DNA of 64,000 bases from Hyphomonadaceae bacterium (GTDB lineage: Bacteria; Pseudomonadota; Alphaproteobacteria; Caulobacterales; Aquidulcibacteraceae). The stretch is taken from assembly GCA_016791365.1 (NCBI GenBank), contig JAEUMT010000045.1, positions 1-64,000 of the forward strand. The letters run 5' to 3'. Made by a program: the position numbers and the translations under genes. Shown here piece by piece: positions 27,809-36,511 of this stretch; position 1 is the stretch's first letter, and the number at the start of each line of letters is the position of its first letter. The notes beneath the pieces are model-generated. The model worked only from the letters and a program-made list of their open reading frames with translations, searched no databases and was not told the DNA's origin.

Positions 27809-28651
27809 CTAGCTGCGGGGCGAGGCGTTCTGCGCCTGGGTCAGCGGCTGGATTTCATCAATATGACGGCCAAGCACGGGCATGCCGGCCGTTCCGAGGA
27901 GGCCGGCGGGGACGCCATTCACGAACAGCTCAAAGGCCCCGCCGTCGCGGGCGTGAAGCGTCCAGCCCGGGCTTGCATCGGGACGGTAAACGTCGCCCGC
28001 GCGCAAATTCCGGGACAGGAACACCGTGCCATCCGGCCCGCGTGTCTCAAGCCAAGCGTCGGTCAGGGCGCGAATTTCGACAACGCGGCGCGTTGCTGCC
28101 GAGGTCGCGACGGGCGTGGTCCCGAGGCCGCTCTGCTCAGAGGAAACAGCCGCCTGCTGCTCGCTCTCACTGCGCAACTGGGAGTCCAGCGCCCTCCAAC
28201 CCACGAAACCGGCGGCGATCAACACCAAAGCCGCGGCTGCCGCCCATGGCGGGCGCTGGCGCGGCTTGGAGGCCGGGCTGCGGATCGCCGGCTTGCCGGC
28301 GTTATCATCCCGCGTCAGGGCGCACTCGTCCTGAAACTGATCGACAATGGCTTTTTCTTCGATCCCGAGTTCTCGAGCGTACGAACGCAGGAACGCCAAC
28401 GCGTAGGCTTTGCCTGGCAGCAGCTTGACGTTCATCTCCTCCAGCGCTTCCAGAAACTCCTTCCGGACCCGGATGCGGTCGGCGACCTCGTCAACGGTCC
28501 AGCCGCGTTGCAGACGGGCTTCTGAAAGCTTCCGGCCGGCCCGCCAGGCGTTGTCCAGCACAGGCGGCGACGCCGCAGGCGCCTTGCGTTGCGCACGCGC
28601 ATCGACCTGATCGCCGGCCGGTTGTGGATCGGTGGGTACTGGTTGCAGCAT
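27809..28651 (-). CDS. RodZ-like helix-turn-helix membrane protein
   Basis: 280 residues. HTH_25 domain at about 36-105 (AGRKLSEARLQRGWTVDEVADRIRVRKEFLEALE, then LPGKAYALAFLRSYARELGI), a linker, one membrane segment at 135-153, and a C-terminal DUF4115 domain (GDVYRPDASPGWTLHARDGGAFELFVNG). RodZ links MreB to the membrane and shapes the elongasome; this is the alphaproteobacterial form. rodZ next to ispG is a known gene order. Confidence 0.88.
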   Translation of the reverse strand: MLQPVPTDPQPAGDQVDARAQRKAPAASPPVLDNAWRAGRKLSEARLQRGWTVDEVADRIRVRKEFLEALEEMNVKLLPGKAYALAFLRSYARELGIEEKAIVDQFQDECALTRDDNAGKPAIRSPASKPRQRPPWAAAAALVLIAAGFVGWRALDSQLRSESEQQAAVSSEQSGLGTTPVATSAATRRVVEIRALTDAWLETRGPDGTVFLSRNLRAGDVYRPDASPGWTLHARDGGAFELFVNGVPAGLLGTAGMPVLGRHIDEIQPLTQAQNASPRS

Positions 28652-28760
28652 CGAGTGCGAGGTCCCTCCTACGAGACCGTACGTTTACAAAGGCAAATTT
28701 TGAGCCACCAACAAAGACTAATTGCGAATCAAGCATACCTCAACGAGCGGCTTATGCGCG

Positions 28761-31022
28761 TTACAGCGCATAGCCCTCGGCAACCGCGAATTCTGTGAGT
28801 TCGTTGCGGATCGAGGGGCGATTTCGGCCCATGAGACGCGTCAGGGCCTTCTCAACCGCCGCCACCTCCATCGACAGGATGAGCCGCTTTACCGGGCCTA
28901 TGCCGGAAGCCGGCATCGAGAGCCTGCGAAAGCCCAACGCCGTGAACGCCATCGCCTCCAGCGGACGCCCTGCCGCCTCCCCGCAGATCGACACTTGCAG
29001 TTGCGCGGCGTCCGCATCGTCATGGATGCGCTTTAGGAGACGCAACGCCGGCGCGCTGAGAATGTCGTAGCGATCCGAGACTCGCGGGTTGCCCCTGTCC
29101 GCCGCGAAAAAATACTGCATCAGATCGTTGGTTCCGATCGAGATGAAGTCGGCGCGACCTTTGAGGTCCAGTATCGAGAACGCCAAAGCCGGCGCTTCAA
29201 CCATCACCCCAACCTCAACGATGGACGGTGGCGCGCGGCCGTTCTTGCGGCACCACTCCAATTCGCGATCGACGAGCGTTCGGGCGGCGTCGAACTCGCT
29301 CACGGTGGTCACCAGCGGAAACATAACGCGCAGACGCCTGTTCGCGGCGGCGCTGATCAGCGCGCGGAGCTGGTAGCGAAGCAAAGCCGGCCGATCGAGT
29401 CCGATGCGAACCGCGCGCCAGCCAAGGGCCGGATTTTCCTCCCGCTCCGCCGCCACGTACGGCAGCACCTTGTCGCCGCCGAGATCGAGCGTGCGAAAGG
29501 TGACGGGACGAAGCCCGGCTGCATCGAGGACGTCCCGATACAGCATTGTCTGGCTCTCAAGCCTTGGCAGCTGCTCGGACACCATGAACTGAAACTCGGT
29601 GCGAAAGAGACCGATGCCCTCGGCGCCGGCTTCATCCAAATGATGCACGTCGAGCGCGAGGCCGGCGTTCAGCAATAGCGTGACACGCTCGCCGTCCTGG
29701 GTGACGGGAGGAATGTTCTTCAGCCGCGCGAACTCTTCCGCACGCGCCGACCGCAGATTGAGACGCTGCTTGTAGGTGTGAACGAAAGCCTCTTCGGGCC
29801 GCAAACGCGCTTCACCGCGTTCACCGTCGAGCACAATCCTGTCGCCGGCTTCGACACGAGAAAGCAAGCCAGGCAAGAGCCCAACCATCGGAATGCCGAG
29901 CGCGCGCGCCACGATCGCGGCGTGGGCGGTGTTCGCGCCTTCCTCTAGCGCAACACCCTTTAGCCGCGCGCCGTAATCCAGGAGCTCAGCCGGGCCGAGT
30001 TCGCGCGCGATGAGCACGGCGTTGTCCGGAAGCGCCTGCGCCGCCCCGCCCTCGACGCCTGCAAGCGCCCGCAATAGACGATTATCGAGGTCTTCCAGAT
30101 CGTGCAGACGTTCGCGCAAATACTGGTCGCGTGTGGCGTTGAACTTCGCGCGGTGTTCGCCGCGCACGCGCTCGACCGCCGCGTCGGCGGAAAGACCAGC
30201 ACGCACGCCCTGGCGCAACTTGGTTTCCCAACTTGGGTCATTGGCGAGCATCAGGAAGGTCTCGAGCACCTCGCGCGACACGCCCGAGATGCGTCCCGGA
30301 TCGCCTTCCAGCATATCCTCGAGCGCGCGGCGCACCTGGGCGAGCGCGGCATTCAACCGCTCCTCTTCCTTCAACGGATCGTCAGCGATGACGCGCCCGA
30401 GCGGTGCGTGCGGCTCATGGAGCACGGCTACGCCGATGCAAATGCCGTCGGAAAATGAGCGGCCCGCGAGCAACTCGGGACGGCTCGGTACGGCTTCGAC
30501 TTCCGCCAGTCCGGTGAGATCACCGAACGCGCCCGAGGCGACCATTTCGGCCAGCACCATGGCGATGGTCTGCAGCGCCTCGACTTCATCTTCGCCATAG
30601 AGACGCGAAACCTGGTTCTGCACGACAAGCACGCCGAACGTCCGTTCCGAACGCACGATCGGCACCGCCAGAAACGCGTTGAACGGCTCTTCGCCAGTCT
30701 CCGGCTTGTAGGCAAAGCGCTCGTGATGCTGGGCGTCGGCGAGATTCAGCGGCTGCGCCGATTCCGCCACCAAGCCAACGAGACCTTCGCCGGGCTTAAG
30801 CCGGGTCTTGTGCACGGCGCCTGGCGACAAACCCTGGGTCGCGAACAATTCGTTGTAGCCGCCACGCGTCAGGTAGATGGAGCAGACATCCGCGACCATG
30901 GTCGACGCCACCATGGTGACGAGCCGGTTCAGCCGCTCCTGCGGCGCCGCGCCCGTCTCCATGATCTCCCGCAGCTTGCGCAGGAGTATCCGGGATCCGC
31001 CGATGCTCGCGGGTCCAACCAT
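28761..31022 (-). CDS. ptsP: Phosphoenolpyruvate-protein phosphotransferase EI-Ntr
   Basis: 753 residues. N-terminal GAF domain (about 10-165), then an enzyme I core. The phosphorylated histidine is His367 in GANTAHAAIVARALG. The C-terminal PEP-binding barrel has ISIGTNDLMQYFFAADRGNP and SICGEAAGRP. This is the nitrogen-type EI, which sends PEP phosphate to NPr and EIIA-Ntr for regulation rather than sugar uptake. The GAF domain probably senses glutamine or 2-oxoglutarate. Sits 29 bases after lysC, a conserved alphaproteobacterial pairing. Confidence 0.95.
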   Translation of the reverse strand: MVGPASIGGSRILLRKLREIMETGAAPQERLNRLVTMVASTMVADVCSIYLTRGGYNELFATQGLSPGAVHKTRLKPGEGLVGLVAESAQPLNLADAQHHERFAYKPETGEEPFNAFLAVPIVRSERTFGVLVVQNQVSRLYGEDEVEALQTIAMVLAEMVASGAFGDLTGLAEVEAVPSRPELLAGRSFSDGICIGVAVLHEPHAPLGRVIADDPLKEEERLNAALAQVRRALEDMLEGDPGRISGVSREVLETFLMLANDPSWETKLRQGVRAGLSADAAVERVRGEHRAKFNATRDQYLRERLHDLEDLDNRLLRALAGVEGGAAQALPDNAVLIARELGPAELLDYGARLKGVALEEGANTAHAAIVARALGIPMVGLLPGLLSRVEAGDRIVLDGERGEARLRPEEAFVHTYKQRLNLRSARAEEFARLKNIPPVTQDGERVTLLLNAGLALDVHHLDEAGAEGIGLFRTEFQFMVSEQLPRLESQTMLYRDVLDAAGLRPVTFRTLDLGGDKVLPYVAAEREENPALGWRAVRIGLDRPALLRYQLRALISAAANRRLRVMFPLVTTVSEFDAARTLVDRELEWCRKNGRAPPSIVEVGVMVEAPALAFSILDLKGRADFISIGTNDLMQYFFAADRGNPRVSDRYDILSAPALRLLKRIHDDADAAQLQVSICGEAAGRPLEAMAFTALGFRRLSMPASGIGPVKRLILSMEVAAVEKALTRLMGRNRPSIRNELTEFAVAEGYAL

Positions 31023-31051
31023 CGCGGTTTAGCGTCCTCCAACATCACCGC

Positions 31052-32314
31052 TCACGCGGCGTCCAAACCATAAGCGCTGTGCAGTGCGCGCACGGCAAGT
31101 TCTGTGTATGCGGCATCGATCAGAACAGAGATTTTGATCTCCGACGTGGCAATTGCTTCAATATTGATGCCCTTTTGCGCCAGCGCCACGAACATCGCCC
31201 GCGCGACCCCAACTTGGCTGCGCATGCCGATGCCAATAACCGACACCTTGGCGACATCACGGCGAACGTGAACCTCTTCCACGCCAATCTTTGCTTTGAT
31301 CGCCTCGATTGCCTCAACCGCACGCGACGCATCGCGATCGGGACAGGTGAAGAGGATGTTCTGGCGCTCAGGCTGACGCGCCTCGCTTTGAACGATCATG
31401 TCGACATTGATGTTGGCGTCCGCGAGCTTGCCGAAAATTTCGGCAGCCACGCCCGGATGGTCCTCAACACCAAGCAGCGAGACTTTCGCTTCGTCGCGTG
31501 AATACGCGACGCCGGAAACAACCTGCTTTTCCACGATCTCATCCTCAGGACATACCAGCGTGCCAGGGTTAGGCGCCCCCGGCTCGACAAAACTAGAGAG
31601 CACCCGCACCGGCACGCGCTTGGCGAACGCGAGTTCGACGGAGCGCGTTTGCAAAACCTTCGCGCCCGCGGACGCAAGTTCGAGCATCTCTTCGTACGAA
31701 ATCTTCTCGATCCGCTGCGCCTTCGACACGACGCGCGGGTCGGTCGTATAGACGCCATCGACGTCGGTGTAGATATCGCAACGGATCGCATTGAGAGCCG
31801 CCGCGAGCGCTACAGCCGACGTATCCGACCCACCGCGGCCGAGCGTTGTGATCCGGTTGTCATCTGTAACGCCCTGAAAGCCCGGCACGATGGCGACAAC
31901 GCCCTCGTCCATCGACTTGCCGATCAACTCTTCCGGAATGTCCGCAACGCGCGCTTTCGCGTGCGCCGCGTCGGTCCGAAACGGGATTTGCCAATTCTGC
32001 CAGGAGCGCGCCGGGATACCGATCCGGCGCAACGCCAGCGCGAGCAATCCCGTGGTCACCTGTTCGCCCGCGGAGACGATCACGTCGTATTCGTCGTTGA
32101 AGTCTGACGCCGCCATCGGCGCACCGTTGGCGCCTTCGCCGGCGGCGCCGCGCGCCAGGCCGACCAAACGGTCAGTCTCGCCCGACATGGCCGAGACCAC
32201 GACAGCCAGCCCCAGGCCAGGCTTTCTCTCAGCCGCGACGATGCGCGCGACGCGGGCGATGCGGTCCACGTCGCCCACGGACGTGCCACCGAATTTCATC
32301 ACCAATCGAGACAT
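31052..32314 (-). CDS. lysC: Aspartate kinase
   Basis: 420 residues. First step to lysine, threonine and methionine. Catalytic domain opens MSRLVMKFGGTSV with the ATP-binding lysine in KFGGTS, then GFQGVTDDNRITTLGRGGSDTSA. Two C-terminal ACT domains (about 265-420) give lysine/threonine feedback. The frame upstream of ATG 32314 is longer but not family-like. No strong Shine-Dalgarno precedes the ATG. Divergent from ubiG with 105 bases between starts. Confidence 0.95.
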   Translation of the reverse strand: MSRLVMKFGGTSVGDVDRIARVARIVAAERKPGLGLAVVVSAMSGETDRLVGLARGAAGEGANGAPMAASDFNDEYDVIVSAGEQVTTGLLALALRRIGIPARSWQNWQIPFRTDAAHAKARVADIPEELIGKSMDEGVVAIVPGFQGVTDDNRITTLGRGGSDTSAVALAAALNAIRCDIYTDVDGVYTTDPRVVSKAQRIEKISYEEMLELASAGAKVLQTRSVELAFAKRVPVRVLSSFVEPGAPNPGTLVCPEDEIVEKQVVSGVAYSRDEAKVSLLGVEDHPGVAAEIFGKLADANINVDMIVQSEARQPERQNILFTCPDRDASRAVEAIEAIKAKIGVEEVHVRRDVAKVSVIGIGMRSQVGVARAMFVALAQKGINIEAIATSEIKISVLIDAAYTELAVRALHSAYGLDAA

Positions 32315-32419
32315 GGGGAGAATGTCGTTTTCCGAAGCGTTAGGAGCGGCATTAGCACGCTTCCGGGCTTTGGCGATACGCCTTGACCCGCATCGTTCCC
32401 GCGCCGATTTGGTTAGCTG

Positions 32420-33274
32420 ATGTCCACCACCACCGACCCCGCCGAGATCGCCAAGTTCAGCGCGCTCGCGGCTGAGTGGTGGAATCCCAAAGGCCCGTTC
32501 GGCGCGCTGCACCGCCTGAACCCCGTACGCCTCCAATACATCCGCGACGTCGCCGCGCAGTATCTATCTTCCCCCGCAAGCGGGGGAAGTGTCGCGAGCG
32601 AAGCTCGTGACGAAGGGGGCGCAACCGCGCAACCGTCTAACGATGGCGCCCGCACCGCCCCCTCAGGCAGCTTCGCTGACAGCTCCCCCACGCGCGGGGG
32701 AGCAAAAAGACGCCGCGCACTCGAAGGCGTGTCGACATTAGACCTCGGCTGCGGCGGCGGCCTCGTCTCCGCGCCGCTCGCGCGCATGGGCGCCAAGCTC
32801 ACGGCGATCGACGCCTCCGCCGAAGCCATCGGCGCGGCGAGCGCGTACGCGGAGCAAGCCGGCCTCGACATCGATTTTCAGAATACCGCCGCCGAAGCGC
32901 TCGTCGAACAAGGCGCGCAATTCCAGTTGGTGACCGCGCTCGAGATCATCGAACACGTCGCTGACGTGAACGCCTTTCTCTCGGCCGCCTCGGCACTCGT
33001 CGCGCCCGGCGGCCTGCTCATCCTCTCCACCATCAACCGCACGCCAAAGGCGCGCGCGCTCGCCATCACTGGCGCCGAACGCATCCTCAAATGGGCCCCC
33101 GAAGGCGCGCACGATTACGACAAGCTCGTCACGCCCGATGAAATCCGCGCCGGCGCACCGGCGCTGCACTGGGATGAACCGGTCGGTGTCACTTACCAAC
33201 CACTCGGCAGCGGCTGGGCGATCTCACGCGATATCGATGTGAACTACATGATGGCAGGGCGCCGATCAGCCTAG
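32420..33274 (+). CDS. ubiG: Ubiquinone biosynthesis O-methyltransferase with in-frame repeat insertion
   Basis: 284 residues against about 240-250 for typical UbiG. Class I SAM methyltransferase with FSALAAEWWNPKGPFGALHRLNPVRL, motif I LDLGCGGGLVS, and EIIEHVADVNAF; performs two O-methylations in ubiquinone synthesis. The extra residues, about 50-95, are a serine/glycine/arginine-rich segment encoded by a palindromic repeat (32568-32703) inserted between the N-terminal helix and motif I. The frame is kept and no stop is introduced. All catalytic motifs flank the insert intact, so the enzyme is probably functional with the insert as a surface loop. Confidence 0.93.
   Translation: MSTTTDPAEIAKFSALAAEWWNPKGPFGALHRLNPVRLQYIRDVAAQYLSSPASGGSVASEARDEGGATAQPSNDGARTAPSGSFADSSPTRGGAKRRRALEGVSTLDLGCGGGLVSAPLARMGAKLTAIDASAEAIGAASAYAEQAGLDIDFQNTAAEALVEQGAQFQLVTALEIIEHVADVNAFLSAASALVAPGGLLILSTINRTPKARALAITGAERILKWAPEGAHDYDKLVTPDEIRAGAPALHWDEPVGVTYQPLGSGWAISRDIDVNYMMAGRRSA
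32568..32703. repeat. Palindromic interspersed repeat inside ubiG
   Basis: Left terminal palindrome 32568-32589 (CTTCCCCC...GGGGGAAG) and right terminal palindrome 32682-32703 (GCTCCCCC...GGGGGAGC). Each is followed inward by matching arms (CGAAGGGGGCG on the left, CGCCCCCTCAGG on the right), so the whole element folds back on itself with a central loop of about 25 bases. The architecture is that of small palindromic elements often seen between alphaproteobacterial genes; here it is in a coding region. The repeat at 50566-50698 has a similar plan. Confidence 0.85.
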
Positions 33275-33300
33275 CTTGGGCCGCTTACTGGCCGGCTCCG

Positions 33301-34017
33301 CTATTTGAGTTCAATCTCAACCAACTCGATTGCTTCTGTTCCAGTGTTACGGAGTGCGCGCGTCGACCCGCTGTTCTGGACAGCGAAGTCTCCCGCTCGC
33401 AGAAACAACGTCTGATCAGGCAAATCCGGGGTGCTCGTTGTCAACAACCCGCCACGGACAACCACCCGAACGCCGTTTCCGCCCTGCGAAATGATTGGAA
33501 CCGATTGGCCGGGCTCAAGGATCAGTCGCCACGCGCGCATCCGCTCATTGTCAACGATCTGTACGTATGGACCCTCGCGCGTAGAGGCCGCGTCGCCCCT
33601 AGGCCTGGGCCGGCGAAGCTCCACAACGATGAACTGAGATGGGCCTTCATCGCTGTTGACGATCCGATGCACGCGCGGCTCTAAGCCGTTTGCACTGTAG
33701 CCAGCAGCCCCGACTTGAACCAACGGCGCGGCTGTAAGCGGCTGCCCAACTCTCTGGCCGCTTTGCGGCGCGGACTGAATGACGACGTAGAAGATGTCAC
33801 GATAGTGCGTGTGAAATCCGGAGTCCCCGCCCGGCGGGTATCGGTTGTTCAACACGGCAAAGTCGTCGTTAGCGAAGACGAGTTGGTGGAACGACGCATG
33901 CTCTACTGGAGGCGCTGCCGGATCGGCAGCCTCGCGTTGCGTCTGCGAGCATCCGGCCGAAGCAAGGGTCAAAATCAGCCCGAGCGCCCAAGACTTCTTG
34001 AAAAATCCCGTCGCCAT
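33301..34017 (-). CDS. Cupin-like putative lipoprotein
   Basis: 238 residues. The signal peptide ends in a lipobox-like LASAGC, giving Cys23. The mature part has two cupin-like halves: GGDSGFHTHYRDIFYVV (His-x-His metal box) and LEPGQSVPIISQGGNGVRVVVRGGLL, then LRAGDFAVQNSGSTRALRN. Only the first half keeps the histidines, so at most one metal site is expected. Role unknown; probably periplasmic. Single gene, leftward, downstream of and convergent with ubiG. Confidence 0.75.
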   Translation of the reverse strand: MATGFFKKSWALGLILTLASAGCSQTQREAADPAAPPVEHASFHQLVFANDDFAVLNNRYPPGGDSGFHTHYRDIFYVVIQSAPQSGQRVGQPLTAAPLVQVGAAGYSANGLEPRVHRIVNSDEGPSQFIVVELRRPRPRGDAASTREGPYVQIVDNERMRAWRLILEPGQSVPIISQGGNGVRVVVRGGLLTTSTPDLPDQTLFLRAGDFAVQNSGSTRALRNTGTEAIELVEIELK

Positions 34018-34047
34018 GTTCTCCCCCCTACCGCGCGCCTTCGGACG

Positions 34048-34473
34048 CTAATTCAGCTTCTTCGGCTGTACCGGCGCTAACTCCGGCGGCAGCGGCGCAG
34101 CGGGAATGCCTTCTTCCGCCAGTTCTTGCGCCTGCTCTGGCGTTGCCTCGCCCCAGATCGCGCGCTCGTCGCTTTCGCCCGAGTGCATCTTGCGCGCTTC
34201 GTCGGCGAACTTGTCGCCGACATAGTCGAAATTGTCCTTGATGTGCTCGCGAACCTTCGCCGCCATCGCCATGGCGACAGCGCGTTCACTGCGCTCAACC
34301 TTCTTCCGCGATGTCTGTACCGAAGGCGCCATTGGCGCTTTTTCTACGTGCTTCGATCCACAATGCGGGCATTCAACCAAGCCAGCCTCAGCCTGTTTGT
34401 CGTAATCAGCGATCGAGCCGAACCAGGCTTCGAACTCATCACCCTTATCGCACCGGAGGTCGTACTTGATCAT
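34048..34473 (-). CDS. DUF1178 family protein
   Basis: 141 residues. Opens MIKYDLRCDKGDEFEAWFGSIADYDKQ and holds a CPHCGS zinc-ribbon-like pair near residue 34, followed by a basic helical region and a proline-rich tail. DUF1178 is a conserved alpha/betaproteobacterial family of unknown function, commonly encoded beside the nitrilase-like gene seen here. ATG 34473 overlaps that gene's stop by ATGA. Confidence 0.88.
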   Translation of the reverse strand: MIKYDLRCDKGDEFEAWFGSIADYDKQAEAGLVECPHCGSKHVEKAPMAPSVQTSRKKVERSERAVAMAMAAKVREHIKDNFDYVGDKFADEARKMHSGESDERAIWGEATPEQAQELAEEGIPAAPLPPELAPVQPKKLN

Positions 34474-35297
34474 GGGCCCGTGAAGTTGCGTCCGCCTTGC
34501 CACGCGGGGATTTTCTCCCGCGCGACGGACACAGCATCCAGGTCGAGATCGGCGACAATGTAACCCGGCTCGTCATGATCGAGTTCAGCGATAACTTTGC
34601 CCCACGGGTCGATGATCAGCGAATGGCCGTAAGTTGAGCGGCCGTCTTCGTGCTTGCCGCCTTGCGCCGGGGCAATGACATAGCAGTGCGTCTCAATCGC
34701 CCGCGCCCGCAGCAGCGTTTCCCAATGCGCTTGGCCGGTCGGCACCGTAAACGCCGCCGGCACGGCGATCACTTCCGCCCCGCCACGCGCCAGCGCGCTG
34801 TAGAGCGGCGCGAAGCGCACGTCGTAGCAGATCGTCAGGCCAATCTTCGCATCCATCGGTCCGGTGACGATTACCGCCTTCGAACCGCCCTCGAACGAGT
34901 CGCTCTCGCGATACATTTCGCCACCGCCGAGCGTGACGTCGAACAGATTGATCTTGTCATACTTGGCGACGACCTTGCCGCTCGGATCGAACACGAACGA
35001 GCGGTTCCACACCTTGCCGTTGCCCGCATCGATGGAACCCGAGCCCAGCAGTAGCCAAACACCAAGCTCAGCGGCCGTCGCACCCCAAGCCTTGATCTCA
35101 CTTTCGATCTGCGCCGAGTTGATTGTCTTCAGCATGCGCGGCTTATCGCGATCCAGCACCATCGTGCACTCTGGTGTCGCAATGAAACGCGCGCCCGCCG
35201 ACGCCGCCTCGCGCAACAAAGGCATTGCCGCTTCGCGATTGGCTTTGGGATCGATGCCTGAACGCAGCTGAATCGCTGCAACCCGCAACTTGCGCAT
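34470..35297 (-). CDS. Carbon-nitrogen hydrolase (Nit1/omega-amidase-like)
   Basis: 275 residues. Glu-Lys-Cys triad: Glu43 in TPECTMVLD, the lysine in KYDKINLFDV, and the cysteine in LTICYDVRF. The branch matches Nit1/NIT2-type amidases, proposed to repair deaminated glutathione; being between glutaredoxin and DUF1178 fits that. Its ATG overlaps the glutaredoxin stop by one base (TGATG). Confidence 0.9.
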   Translation of the reverse strand: MRKLRVAAIQLRSGIDPKANREAAMPLLREAASAGARFIATPECTMVLDRDKPRMLKTINSAQIESEIKAWGATAAELGVWLLLGSGSIDAGNGKVWNRSFVFDPSGKVVAKYDKINLFDVTLGGGEMYRESDSFEGGSKAVIVTGPMDAKIGLTICYDVRFAPLYSALARGGAEVIAVPAAFTVPTGQAHWETLLRARAIETHCYVIAPAQGGKHEDGRSTYGHSLIIDPWGKVIAELDHDEPGYIVADLDLDAVSVAREKIPAWQGGRNFTGP

Positions 35298-35554
35298 CAG
35301 GCGCCAGCCAGAAGCGGATCGAGCGCGCCGCGTTGTTCAAGCGCGTGAAGATCATCGCAGCCGCCAACGTGCGTCTCGCCGACAAAAATCTGCGGGAACG
35401 TCCAACGACCCGAGCGCTGGATCATCTCTTGCCGCGTCAGCGGACAACCCGTTGCGTCGATCTCTTTCACCTCGACTCCCTTGCGCTGCAGCAACGCGAT
35501 AGCGCGCGTGCAGTACGGGCAGAAGGAGCGGGTATAGACGGTTACCTGGGCCAT
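35297..35554 (-). CDS. grxC: Glutaredoxin 3
   Basis: 85 residues, dithiol glutaredoxin with CPYC at residues 12-15 and the TFPQIFVGETHVGGCDDL glutathione-binding segment. Reduces disulfides and glutathione mixed disulfides. First gene of the grxC, nitrilase-like, DUF1178 run and lying 18 bases after comF, with which it may be co-transcribed. Confidence 0.95.
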   Translation of the reverse strand: MAQVTVYTRSFCPYCTRAIALLQRKGVEVKEIDATGCPLTRQEMIQRSGRWTFPQIFVGETHVGGCDDLHALEQRGALDPLLAGA

Positions 35555-35571
35555 GTCCGACTCGAAGACTG

Positions 35572-36333
35572 TCAGATAGAAATATCCATTGGCCTAACAA
35601 CGCGCGCTAGGGTCACTGCATGCACTTCTGCAGCTCCAGCCTTGCGCAATGCACGGGCGCACGCCTCCAAAGTCGCTCCGGTGGTGAAAACATCGTCCAC
35701 CACGAGGACCGTTTTGCCTTTGTAACTGCCAAACGCCTTGATCGCGCCGCCAACGTTCCTGCGCCGTTCCGAAGCTGAGAGCCCTGCCTGGCTCTTGCGG
35801 CGCTTGACCCGGGTTAGCGCTCCGGGCTTCCAGGGCTTGCCGCCGGCGCGGGCCACGGCCTGCGCCAACCACGCGGCCTGGTTGAAACTGCGCGCCGCCA
35901 GCCGCGTCCAATGCATTGGCGCAGGCGCTACGAAATCGGCCTTCGCCAGCTGCTCCGCCGCAGCCGCGGACATCCACTTCGCAAATACCGGCAAGCCATC
36001 GCGCCGCCCGCCGCGCTTGAGATCGAGGATCAGACGGCGGGTGTGATCCTCGTACGCCAGAGCTGCCCGCGCCGTGTCATAGGCCGGTTTGCGCCCCGCG
36101 CACGCGCCGCAGATGTCGCGGGGATTGCCGCCGTCCGGCAGCGGAAAGCCACAGCACGCGCATTGCGGGTCAGCCAGGAACTTCAGCTCACTCCACAGCC
36201 CGGCCTCGATGACCCCTGGCCGGTCCACGATGGCGTCAGAGAGCAGCGAACGCGGCGGCCAGATCAGATCCGACAGCCGCGAGATAACACCACGTTTCCG
36301 GAACGCCCCCGCCGCGCGATAGGATGAACCCAT
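35572..36333 (-). CDS. ComF family phosphoribosyltransferase-like protein
   Basis: 253 residues. An N-terminal double zinc-ribbon-like region (CACCGFPL, then CGACAG) and a C-terminal PRTase fold with the PRPP loop VLVVDDVFTTGAT. ComF takes part in natural DNA uptake in Firmicutes and is otherwise of unknown role. I chose ATG 36333, preceded by GGGA at eight bases. A longer frame to 36411 would pass through the hairpin element and adds an unlikely serine/arginine-rich leader. Confidence 0.88.
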   Translation of the reverse strand: MGSSYRAAGAFRKRGVISRLSDLIWPPRSLLSDAIVDRPGVIEAGLWSELKFLADPQCACCGFPLPDGGNPRDICGACAGRKPAYDTARAALAYEDHTRRLILDLKRGGRRDGLPVFAKWMSAAAAEQLAKADFVAPAPMHWTRLAARSFNQAAWLAQAVARAGGKPWKPGALTRVKRRKSQAGLSASERRRNVGGAIKAFGSYKGKTVLVVDDVFTTGATLEACARALRKAGAAEVHAVTLARVVRPMDISI

Positions 36334-36346
36334 GACCGATCCCGCC

Positions 36347-36422
36347 GCTGCGGCCGAACTCGAAATTCGCCAGGTGCTCGATTGCAGACGCCGAGCGAAT
36401 TTCGAGTTCATAAGGCCGCAGC
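36347..36422. repeat. Structured inverted-repeat element, copy 1
   Basis: 76 bases. Outer 9-bp stem (36347-36355 with 36414-36422), 4-base bulge ATAA on the 3' side (36410-36413), perfect 15-bp inner stem (36356-36370 with 36395-36409, GAACTCGAAATTCGC), 24-base loop. It lies between the divergent comF and methyltransferase genes. An inverted, diverged copy with identical architecture follows 14 bases later. Confidence 0.9.
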
Positions 36423-36436
36423 CAAAGCTTTGACAT

Positions 36437-36511
36437 CAGCGCCCCTTTTGGATTTGAAGTTCGCTCGGAGGCCGATCCTACGCGATGGCGAACTTCAAAT
36501 CCGGGGCGCTG
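36437..36511. repeat. Structured inverted-repeat element, copy 2 (inverted)
   Basis: 75 bases. Outer 9-bp stem (36437-36445 with 36503-36511), 4-base bulge TTTT on the 5' side (36446-36449), perfect 15-bp inner stem (36450-36464 with 36488-36502, GGATTTGAAGTTCGC), 23-base loop. The loop holds a GGAGG ribosome binding site (36467-36471) and ends in the ATG of the methyltransferase (36485-36487); the 3' arm encodes its residues 2-9. Read on the minus strand it aligns with copy 1. Confidence 0.9.

Noticed and set aside
36347..36511. Twin hairpins considered as intrinsic terminators, a CRISPR-like repeat or an integron attC site
   Set aside because: No T run follows either stem and they lie between divergent starts; only two inverted copies with no spacers; no attC core sites or integrase nearby.
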